Of a stretch of 39,172 nucleotides of DNA, positions 1 through 6,676 are shown piece by piece. Each line of letters begins with the position of its first letter. Within the stretch, counting starts at the first letter, position 1. The position numbers and the translations under genes were made by a program. The DNA is taken from assembly GCA_018883715.1 (NCBI GenBank), contig JAHLFP010000004.1, forward strand, positions 1-39,172, written 5' to 3'. The stretch comes from Candidatus Allofournierella pullistercoris (GTDB lineage: Bacteria > Bacillota > Clostridia > Oscillospirales > Ruminococcaceae). A model generated the notes under the pieces. That model worked only from the letters and a program-made list of their open reading frames with translations. It did no database searches and was not told where the DNA came from.

Positions 1-2
1 TG

Positions 3-764
3 GTGGATTCGGATGTGCAGACCACGTGGAATGTAATCCCCGCCCTGCCCCACAAGGATGGTACGCTTTTGGAACTGTCCGGCATTCTGGGCATTCTGAA
101 CACCTATGATGTTCTGGACTTCAATCTCACCTCCACCGAGGACGGGTACACCTACGACATCACCCGCCACTACGGGGACGGTTCTAGCCAGAAGATTGTG
201 GTGAATGCCGTATCCTATCAGGCAGGGGATGGTGGACAGATTGAGGTTCTCTGCGATGGAGAGAAGAAGGAACAGGTGGGAACGGTGGGCACCGAATCTG
301 GCGTGTACGTAGCTCCGGATTTTCTACGTTACGTTCTTCAGGTAGACACCGACTACTACCCGGACAGTGGGTTGGTTGTGTTCGTGTCCGACAACTTGGA
401 TTTCTTTAGCCAGGAAACTTCTTGCGTTGACGAGCGTGTTTCTGTAACATATCACGATGATACCAATACCACGGTTACTCCTGTGCAAACAAATGGAGCT
501 GAATCAAGCGTTTTGGATCAATTCTACGGCGAAGACTACCAAACCGGACAGGTAACCGAAGAAATGGTTCAAGAGCGTTATGATTACGCATACAACGATG
601 CTATTCAGGAAGGATTCTCTGAAGCAGATGCAAAATGGTTGGCACAGCAAGCCGCTGACCGTTACCGTGCAAAGGCAGAGGAAAAGGCTCAGACTTTAGC
701 CAGTCCATCGTGTATGCCGCTGATGGTGGTACTCATCATTCAAGCGCACAGGGCGAAGTGGTGA
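3..764 (+). CDS. Unrecognised protein, 5'-partial at window edge
   Basis: The frame is open from the window edge, so the true start is unknown; the GTG at base 3 is only the first possible start. About 253 residues are visible, rich in Asp, Tyr, Thr and Val, resembling the body of an extracellular or beta-rich protein. An Ala/Glu/Lys-rich helical stretch (about residues 180-235) follows. The last 20 residues read like an out-of-frame tail, and a second open frame begins exactly where the tail starts (see the next entry). No signal peptide or known domain is visible because the N terminus is missing. The base composition appears more AT-rich than the neighbouring genes, which may point to accessory DNA. 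I do not recognise the family. Confidence 0.55.
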   Translation: MDSDVQTTWNVIPALPHKDGTLLELSGILGILNTYDVLDFNLTSTEDGYTYDITRHYGDGSSQKIVVNAVSYQAGDGGQIEVLCDGEKKEQVGTVGTESGVYVAPDFLRYVLQVDTDYYPDSGLVVFVSDNLDFFSQETSCVDERVSVTYHDDTNTTVTPVQTNGAESSVLDQFYGEDYQTGQVTEEMVQERYDYAYNDAIQEGFSEADAKWLAQQAADRYRAKAEEKAQTLASPSCMPLMVVLIIQAHRAKW

Positions 765-922
765 CAGTAGATGCTGTGGGTGCTGTAAACTGGGCTTATT
801 CTGGTAAGAACTGGGGTTACAAGATTACCTTTGTATTCAATAAGAATGGTTCCATCCAGACCGGAACTAGAATCAGTGACGGTGGCAACGTTGCACTCAA
901 GACGAGCATCCCTCCAATCTGA
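695..922 (+). pseudogene. Shifted C-terminal frame of the preceding protein (possible frameshift)
   Basis: This frame (ORF track 710..922) continues smoothly from the preceding gene if the reading frame moves by -1 near base 693. It encodes a plausible beta-strand-rich end: VYAADGG, then a segment rich in aromatic residues and Gly/Asn, ending in TSIPPI. No ribosome binding site or ATG is visible for independent translation. The simplest reading is a one-base lesion in an older gene. Independent translation from GTG 710 or a real C-terminal variation are alternatives. No convincing X-XXY-YYZ slippery heptamer is present. Confidence 0.35.
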
Positions 923-935
923 CATTCCCACAACC

Positions 936-951
936 TGAAAGCAGGCTTTCA
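936..951. repeat. Perfect 7-bp inverted repeat
   Basis: TGAAAGC-AG-GCTTTCA lies 14 bases after the end of the shifted frame. It has no T-run, so it is not a good intrinsic terminator. It resembles the GAAAGCGCTTTC palindrome found before the reductase operon (4177-4188), with two extra central bases. It could be an operator or a degenerate hairpin; function unknown. Confidence 0.4.
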
Positions 952-1007
952 ATCGCTGGCTAGAAGTCAAAGGCGAAGTCCAATGGGGGACGATACAGCG
1001 ACGCAAC

Positions 1008-1175
1008 AACACGCTTCCGGGTGAACTATTCACAGTCGGGAAGCCCCTGCCAACAGCAACATGCTTCCGAGTGAACTATTCACAGCCAGGAACCCCTACC
1101 AACAGCAACACGCTCCCAGGTGAACCGCCCCGATTGAAAAGTCCCGGCTAACAGAAACACGCATCCAGGCGAACC
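1008..1175 (+). repeat. Degenerate tandem repeat, about 49-50 bp unit, 3.5-4 copies
   Basis: Four copies of an ACACGCTTCCGGGTGAAC-like core begin at 1008, 1058, 1107 and 1156, a regular 49-50 bp period. Each is followed by a related segment ending in CCAACAG-type sequence. The first two copies contain the inverted repeat GTGAA-CTA-TTCAC nested in CTTCC...GGAAG, so each unit could fold as a hairpin. Copies decay toward the right. No coding frame or promoter is seen in the array. Related cores in opposite orientation occur near 17950-18157 and at 32806. Confidence 0.7.
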
Positions 1176-1273
1176 GAACCAAGAATGCCACCATACGGCG
1201 AGCAGTGGAATGTTGCAACCGAATGTTGCTCATAATTTTGCCCATTTGGGTTAAATGGATAGCAGGATAGGGC

Positions 1274-1302
1274 TTGATTATACAGCCCCTTTATTATAAG
1301 AT
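1274..1302 (+). promoter_or_regulatory. Candidate prfC promoter
   Basis: TTGATT and TAAGAT are separated by 17 bases, about 60 bases before the prfC start. The -10 is only a 4/6 match, so this is tentative. Apart from this promoter and the repeat array, I see nothing else in the gene-free stretch 923-1362. Confidence 0.35.
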
Positions 1303-1362
1303 AGAAAAAGGATTTCGGCCGTGCAAGGCGGTCAACTTAGAACCCAAGGAGGAAACGCATCT

Positions 1363-2961
1363 ATGGCCGATTTACGGCAGGAGATTCAGCGCCGGCGCAC
1401 CTTTGCCATCATTAGCCACCCGGACGCTGGTAAAACCACCCTTACGGAAAAACTGCTCTTGTACGGTGGTGCGATTCAGCAGGCAGGCAGTGTAAAGGGC
1501 AAGCAAAGTGCCCGCCATGCAGTCAGTGACTGGATGGAAATTGAAAAACAACGTGGTATTTCGGTCACCAGTTCGGTGTTGCAGTTTGAGTACGACGGCA
1601 AATGTGTGAACATTCTGGACACTCCCGGACACCAGGACTTTTCCGAGGATACCTATCGCACCCTGATGGCTGCGGACGCCGCCGTCATGGTGATTGACGC
1701 CGCAAAGGGTGTAGAGGCCCAGACCATTAAGCTGTTTAAGGTCTGCACCCTGCGCAAGATTCCCATCTTCACCTTTGTGAACAAGATGGACCGGGAAGCA
1801 CGGGACCCCTTTGACCTGATGGAGGAAATTGAGGAGATTCTGGGCATCCAGACCTATCCCATGAACTGGCCCATCGGCTGCGGCAAGGAGTTTAAGGGCG
1901 TGTTTGACCGCTCCAGCCGGCATATTCTGGCTTTCCAAAGTGACGGAAAGGCCAACGGCGTTAAGATTTTGGATAAAATCGAGGCGGAACTGGGCGATGC
2001 CAAGCTGGATGACCTGATTGGCAGCCAGCTGCACGAAAAACTGGCCGAGGACATTGAACTGCTGGACGGCGCAAGCTATGAGTTTGATATGGAAGCGGTG
2101 CAAACCGGACAGCTCAGTCCCGTGTTCTTTGGCTCTGCCCTCACTAACTTTGGTGTGGAACCCTTCCTGCGGGAGTTTTTGCGCCTGTCTCCCAGTCCTC
2201 TGCCCCGTAAAAGCGGGGATGAACTGATTGAGCCAGCGCAGGAGACTTTCTCTGGCTTTATCTTTAAGATTCAGGCCAACATGAACAAGGCGCACCGGGA
2301 CAGAATTGCCTTTATGCGTATCTGCTCCGGCAAGTTTGAGCGTGGCATGGAGGTCACCCATGTGCAGGGGGGTAAGAAAATCAAGCTGGCCCAGTCCACC
2401 CAGCTGATGGCGCAGGACCGTGCCACGGTGGACGTGGCCTATGCGGGAGACATTATCGGCTTGTTTGACCCGGGTATCTTCTCCATCGGTGACACCCTTT
2501 GCACCGGAAAGGCAAAGATTCAATACGCAGGCATCCCCACCTTTGCCCCCGAGCACTTCGCCCGGATTACCCAGGTGGACACCATGAAGCGCAAGCAGTT
2601 TGTGAAGGGAATGGAGCAGGTGGCACAGGAAGGCGCCATCCAGATTTTCCGCGAGCTGAACGGCGGTATGGAAGAAGTGATTGTGGGTGTTGTGGGCGTG
2701 CTTCAGTTTGAGGTACTGGAGTACCGGCTGAAAAACGAGTACGGCGTGGACATCCGCTTGCAGAAACTGCCCTTTGAGCATATCCGCTGGATTGAAAACG
2801 AAGGGCTTGACCCCAAGACCCTGGACCTGACCAGCGATACCAAGCGCATCGAGGACTTGAAGGGCAACAAACTGCTGTTGTTTACAACCCCCTGGTCCAT
2901 CAACTGGGCACTCCAGCATAACGAGGGCTTGCAACTCAGCGAGTTTGGAACAAACGAATAA
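1363..2961 (+). CDS. prfC: Peptide chain release factor 3 (RF3)
   Basis: RF3 is a translational GTPase that recycles RF1/RF2 from the ribosome after termination; it acts in the cytoplasm. The 532-aa product has the family's length. G1 is HPDAGKTT near residue 20, the switch/G2 region includes RGISVTSS, G3 is DTPGHQDF and G4 is NKMD. An EF-Tu domain II-like region and the RF3 C-terminal domain follow. The ORF extends 14 codons upstream, but the ATG at 1363 has AAGGAGG (1346-1352) at good spacing, so I start there. It stands alone, with its own terminator. An antisense 532-aa ORF is a codon-usage shadow. Confidence 0.96.
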   Translation: MADLRQEIQRRRTFAIISHPDAGKTTLTEKLLLYGGAIQQAGSVKGKQSARHAVSDWMEIEKQRGISVTSSVLQFEYDGKCVNILDTPGHQDFSEDTYRTLMAADAAVMVIDAAKGVEAQTIKLFKVCTLRKIPIFTFVNKMDREARDPFDLMEEIEEILGIQTYPMNWPIGCGKEFKGVFDRSSRHILAFQSDGKANGVKILDKIEAELGDAKLDDLIGSQLHEKLAEDIELLDGASYEFDMEAVQTGQLSPVFFGSALTNFGVEPFLREFLRLSPSPLPRKSGDELIEPAQETFSGFIFKIQANMNKAHRDRIAFMRICSGKFERGMEVTHVQGGKKIKLAQSTQLMAQDRATVDVAYAGDIIGLFDPGIFSIGDTLCTGKAKIQYAGIPTFAPEHFARITQVDTMKRKQFVKGMEQVAQEGAIQIFRELNGGMEEVIVGVVGVLQFEVLEYRLKNEYGVDIRLQKLPFEHIRWIENEGLDPKTLDLTSDTKRIEDLKGNKLLLFTTPWSINWALQHNEGLQLSEFGTNE

Positions 2962-2970
2962 ACCACCCAA

Positions 2971-3006
2971 AGCCCTGCGGTCTGCCTACTGCGGGGCTAT
3001 TTTTAT
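2971..3006 (+). terminator. prfC intrinsic terminator
   Basis: A 10-bp stem, AGCCCTGCGG with CTGCGGGGCT (two G-T pairs), is closed by an 8-base loop and followed by ATTTTTAT. It begins 9 bases after the prfC stop codon. Confidence 0.85.
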
Positions 3007-3030
3007 GAAAGGAAGAGGAGGTGAGTCCAG

Positions 3031-4014
3031 CTGAATATCTATGACATTGCACGGGAGGCCGGAGTGTCCATTACCACCGTGTCCCGTGTGCTGAATGGTA
3101 AGGGAAAGGTAAGTGAAGCTACCCGGCAACGTGTGAAGGAGGTGCTGGCCCGCCACCACTACCAGCCCAGCGCCATTGCAAGGGGAATGGTGAGCAAATC
3201 CCTGCGGAATGTGGCGGTTTTACTGCCGGATTTACGCACCCCCACATACGCAAAAGCTGCCCATGTGGTGGAAAGCGAGTGCGCCCACCGGGGTTATCAT
3301 GTGATTGTCTGCAATACCGGAGACGGGGCAGAGGATGCACTGAGCTATCTGCAACTGATGAGCCAGCGACAGGTGGACGGGGTGATGTTCATCGGCTCTT
3401 GTTACAGCGCCCTGCGCCAGCATGCTTAGCTGGAGGGACTGTTGCATGGAACGCCCTGTGTAAGTTTGAACTGTGAGCTGGGATTGTCCGGTGCCTACAG
3501 CGTCATGGTGGACGACCGGGCGGGGATGATGCAGGCGGTGGAGCACCTGTTGCATAAGGGCCATGAACGGGTTGCCTTTGTGACGGATGGCCAGAACGAC
3601 TCTGCCCAGCGCAAGCTGGAGGGGTATCACTCGGTGCTACAGCGGTGGGGCAAACAGCCCTGGGTGATTCCGGCGGAAAATACGCTGGAGGGTGGCATGG
3701 AGGCGGCCCGGCATTTTTTAAGCCAGCAAAATGGCTATACCGCCCTGGCCTGCGCCGAGGATATTCTGGCGGCGGGGGTGTTGAAGGAGCTGTGCCGCAG
3801 TGGGATTTCGGTGCCGGACACCATTGCCATTACGGGGTACAACTCCAGTGTGTATGCCAAAATCTGTGAGCCAACCCTGACCACGGTGGACAGCCGCTGG
3901 GAGATGCTTGGCCTGATGGGGGTACAAACCCTGACCAGCTTGATGGAGGGCCACCCGGAAAGCTGTGCCAGCATGACCATTCAACCTGCCCTTGTGGTGG
4001 GACAAAGCAGTTGA
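3031..4014 (+). pseudogene. LacI-family regulator interrupted by an in-frame TAG
   Basis: Read through, the frame gives a full-length LacI-type repressor (about 327 codons). The N-terminal helix-turn-helix is NIYDIAREAGVS...VSRVLNG, followed by a periplasmic-binding-protein-like effector domain. Codon 133 (3427-3429) is TAG; the frame continues unshifted to 4014, so a single CAG-to-TAG change would explain it. The HTH starts at a CTG (3031) with AGGAGG ending 9 bases upstream. An in-frame TGA at 3022 excludes longer starts, and no ATG/GTG/TTG precedes the HTH. The natural target is probably the palindrome at 4177-4188 before the next operon. A truncated 132-aa product would keep the DNA-binding domain. 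Alternatives are sequencing error or readthrough. Confidence 0.8.
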
Positions 4015-4015
4015 A

Positions 4016-4058
4016 AAAACCATCTCTTCCCTTTGTGGGGCGGAGATGGTTTTCTTTT
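4016..4058 (+). terminator. Terminator after the LacI-family gene
   Basis: AAAACCATCTC pairs with GAGATGGTTTT around a 16-base loop, followed by CTTTTTGG. It separates the regulator from the downstream operon's promoter. Confidence 0.85.
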
Positions 4059-4135
4059 TGGAAAAATATTCCGGTCATATTGTACAACAAATTTCGTCAT
4101 GGTTTGTCAACTCCTACAATCTTACATAACATGGC

Positions 4136-4164
4136 TTGCGTTAGTTCGTTTACGGGCGTATGAT
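4136..4164 (+). promoter_or_regulatory. Promoter of the reductase-permease-HyuA-like operon
   Basis: TTGCGT and TATGAT are separated by exactly 17 bases. The predicted transcription start is near 4171, directly before the palindromic operator. The spacing and lack of competing sites make it a good candidate. Confidence 0.65.
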
Positions 4165-4176
4165 AAAGCAAGAAAG

Positions 4177-4188
4177 GAAAGCGCTTTC
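4177..4188. promoter_or_regulatory. LacI-type operator palindrome
   Basis: GAAAGCGCTTTC is a perfect 12-bp palindrome with the central CG-rich core typical of LacI-family operators. It lies at roughly +6 to +17 of the predicted transcript, where a bound repressor would block initiation. A second 10-bp palindrome, GCTTGCAAGC, follows at 4195-4204. The likely ligand-binding partner is the interrupted LacI protein just upstream; CcpA binding at a cre-like site is an alternative. Confidence 0.6.
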
Positions 4189-4248
4189 ACACAAGCTTGC
4201 AAGCGGGTTGAAGGCGTCCCTAAGGAGAGAAGGAGGAGAGGTATAAGG

Positions 4249-5259
4249 ATGCGGATACAGGCACAAGAGATGCAAAAGACCTTTGAGGAAATCCTCATCG
4301 GTCGGTCAGTGCCCAGTGACATTGCCCAGATTGCCGCCCGGAATTTTACCCAGACCAGTCTGGACGGGGTTTACAGCCACGGCGTCAATCGGTTCCCCCG
4401 GTTGATTGAGTATCTGGACAAAGGGGTGGTGAACCCACAAGGTCGCCCGGAATGCGTGGCCCGTGTGGGAAATCTGGAGCGATGGGATGGCCGGATGGGA
4501 CTTGGCAATGTGAATGCCACCCTCGCCATGGACAGAGCCTGTGACCTTGCGGCGGAAAACGGCATGGGTCTTGTGGCCATTGCAAACACCAACCACTGGA
4601 TGCGGGCAGGTGCGTATGGCTGGCAGGCGGCAAACCGGGGCTGTATCGCCCTGTGCTGGACCAACACCATGCCCAACATGCCTGCTTGGGGTGGCAAGGA
4701 GCCAAAACTGGGCAACAACCCCCTGGTGGTGGCAATTCCCCAAAGTGACGGCAACCATGTGGTGCTGGACTGCGCCATGAGCCAGTTTGCCTATGGCAAA
4801 ATCGAGATGGCACGGATGCAGTCCCAGCAGTTGCCAGTTCCCGGCGGATGGGACACAAAGGGAAACATCACCACCGACCCGGCGGAAATCGAGCGCAGCC
4901 AGCGGGTACTGCCCATTGGATACTGGAAGGGCAGTGGACTTTCGCTGGTGCTGGATTTGGTGGCGGCGATTCTCAGCGGCGGAAACACGGTGACGGATGT
5001 GGGAACCCGCTACACCGAGGAAGTGGGCCTCAGCCAGGTAATGCTTGCCATTGACCCCTCCCACATGAACACAAAGGCCATGACGGATGGCATTATTCAG
5101 CGAGTGCTGGAGGACATCCAGTCCTCTACCCCGGCACAGCCGGGAGAAAGCATCCGATACCCCGGACAGCGGGAAAAGAAGGTGCGGGCGGAAAACCAGG
5201 CCCAGGGCATCCCGGTGCTGGATGAGGTTTGGGAAAAAATCTGTCAGCTGAAAGGCTGA
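4249..5259 (+). CDS. 2,3-diketo-L-gulonate reductase-like dehydrogenase (Ldh2/MDH2 family)
   Basis: A 336-aa NAD(P)H-dependent reductase of the Ldh2 family, which includes YiaK/DlgD, ureidoglycolate and sulfolactate dehydrogenases. It resembles E. coli YiaK closely along its length: SHGVNRFPR near residue 40, NHWMR and YGWQA near 115-125, CWTN, and PMGYWKGSG-like LPIGYWKGSG near 220. The conserved His of SHGVNR is the expected catalytic residue. The ORF track begins 72 codons earlier, inside the promoter; ATG 4249 follows AAGGAGGAG and is preferred. It is the first gene of a four-gene operon and the gene most directly under the operator. The reaction (reduction of a 2-keto sugar acid or ureido acid) is inferred by homology; the substrate is open. 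Confidence 0.85.
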   Translation: MRIQAQEMQKTFEEILIGRSVPSDIAQIAARNFTQTSLDGVYSHGVNRFPRLIEYLDKGVVNPQGRPECVARVGNLERWDGRMGLGNVNATLAMDRACDLAAENGMGLVAIANTNHWMRAGAYGWQAANRGCIALCWTNTMPNMPAWGGKEPKLGNNPLVVAIPQSDGNHVVLDCAMSQFAYGKIEMARMQSQQLPVPGGWDTKGNITTDPAEIERSQRVLPIGYWKGSGLSLVLDLVAAILSGGNTVTDVGTRYTEEVGLSQVMLAIDPSHMNTKAMTDGIIQRVLEDIQSSTPAQPGESIRYPGQREKKVRAENQAQGIPVLDEVWEKICQLKG

Positions 5260-5292
5260 TGGCAAGATAGAAACTGCAAGGAGGAATTCGCA

Positions 5293-6651
5293 ATGGAATA
5301 TGTAATTGGCATCTTACTGCTGGCGGCATTTTTTGGGCTGGTGGTATACGCAGTGCGTGGCGGCAACCTGATGATGGGCATGCTCATTATGGCGGTGGTC
5401 TGGACCGCACTTCCCCTGATTGGAAACGCACTGGTGACAAACCCGGCGTTCATTGAATCCGGCGCAGGTGTGGTGGATTTGACCTTAACCGAAGCCTTGA
5501 ACAAGGTGTTCCAGTCCGGGCCGGAAGGCTGGGGCAGTGTGCTGGTAAACGTAATGTTCGGCGCATGGTTTGGACGTGTTCTGCTGGAAACCGGCATCGC
5601 TTCCACCTTGATTCGGAAAACCGTGGAACTGGGCGGCGACCGGCCTGCGGTTATCTGCATTTTGCTTTCCATCGTGACCACCGCCATCTTCTCCACCTTG
5701 TTTGGTGCAGGCGCTGTGGTGGCAATCGGCGTGATTATCCTGCCCATCCTCATGAGCCTGGGCATCCCCAAAGTGCTGGCAGAGGTTTCCTTTATGATGA
5801 GCGTGGGTGCAGGTATGTACCTGAACCCTGTGCTGACCGGCCAGTTTCAGGCCTTCTTCCTGGATGCAGAGGGCAAACAGCAGGTTACTTATGAAAGCAA
5901 TGTTACGTTTGGCTTAATCGGTCTTGGTGTACAGCTGGCAGTGGTAATTCTCATGATTCTCTTCACCCTGCGCCCCAAACGGGTGGTACACGCATGGGCC
6001 ACCACCAAAAGCCGGAAGGAACTGCACCGGGATAACGCCCCCGGTATTGCCTTGATTACCCCCATTATCCCGGTGGTTCTGCTGATTGCCTTTAATGTTC
6101 CCATTATTTTGGGCTTTACCATTGGTTCTTTCTATGCCTTGTGGGTGTGCGGACGACTGAGCAGCTGGCGTGCCACCTGCCGGGTGGTGAACAAGGACTA
6201 CTTTGACGGCGTGGTGGATACCGCTCCTCTAATTGGCTTCTTGCTGGTTCTGCCCATGTTCAACAAGTCCGCTGAGCTGTGCGCTCCCTACTTCAAGGCA
6301 CTGCTGGGCGGGTTTATTCCAGACTCCACCCTGGTGATTGGCATCGCTTTTGCCATTTTGGCACCTTTGGCTCTGTTCCGTGGCCCGCTGACCCTGTTTG
6401 GCTGTGGTGCGGCGGTACTGGGCATCCTGAACGGATTTGGCTTCCCGGTGCACTGGCTGTTCTGCTTGTTGGTTATTCCTTCCATCAGCATGAACGTGTC
6501 CGCCTGTGTAACCCAAAGCTGGATTGCATGGGGTGTTGGCTACACCAAGGTCTCCACTCGGGACCACATGAAGTTGAGCATTCCTGCCGCCTGGGCGGTT
6601 TGCATCATCATGGAAGTAGTGGCCTACTTTATGTTTGGCATGGCGGCTTAA
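5293..6651 (+). CDS. Ion-transporter-superfamily permease (GntP/CitMHS-like)
   Basis: A 452-aa integral membrane protein with about 11-12 hydrophobic segments. The repeated pattern, with a re-entrant-type Gly/Ala-rich stretch (STLFGAGAVVAIG near residue 140) and a related segment late in the protein, fits the IT superfamily of organic-anion/H+ or Na+ symporters such as GntP and CitMHS. I cannot fix the family further. ATG 5293 follows AAGGAGG, 33 bases after the reductase, so the genes are co-transcribed. The context suggests uptake of the reductase's substrate or its precursor, probably a sugar acid or other carboxylate. Confidence 0.7.
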   Translation: MEYVIGILLLAAFFGLVVYAVRGGNLMMGMLIMAVVWTALPLIGNALVTNPAFIESGAGVVDLTLTEALNKVFQSGPEGWGSVLVNVMFGAWFGRVLLETGIASTLIRKTVELGGDRPAVICILLSIVTTAIFSTLFGAGAVVAIGVIILPILMSLGIPKVLAEVSFMMSVGAGMYLNPVLTGQFQAFFLDAEGKQQVTYESNVTFGLIGLGVQLAVVILMILFTLRPKRVVHAWATTKSRKELHRDNAPGIALITPIIPVVLLIAFNVPIILGFTIGSFYALWVCGRLSSWRATCRVVNKDYFDGVVDTAPLIGFLLVLPMFNKSAELCAPYFKALLGGFIPDSTLVIGIAFAILAPLALFRGPLTLFGCGAAVLGILNGFGFPVHWLFCLLVIPSISMNVSACVTQSWIAWGVGYTKVSTRDHMKLSIPAAWAVCIIMEVVAYFMFGMAA

Positions 6652-6676
6652 GTAAGGAAAAGGAGGAACGCACAAG

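Noticed and set aside
690-712. Programmed -1 ribosomal frameshift
   Set aside because: No X-XXY-YYZ heptamer in the right phase and no clear downstream pseudoknot; a simple lesion is more likely.
1008-1175. CRISPR array
   Set aside because: The whole 49-50 bp unit is repeated, including what would be spacers, copies are degenerate, and there are no cas genes.
1372-2970. A 532-aa minus-strand ORF
   Set aside because: Antisense shadow of prfC, which has all GTPase motifs.
3120-3137. A copy of the ACCCGG-CAACGTGTG repeat inside the LacI-family gene
   Set aside because: It matches one intergenic copy, but these codons encode the common TRQRVKE segment of LacI proteins, so chance is more likely.
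3427-3429. Pyrrolysine or programmed amber readthrough in the LacI-family gene
   Set aside because: TAG serves as an ordinary stop (yqeC), no pyl genes are in the window, and a regulator has no reason to carry pyrrolysine.
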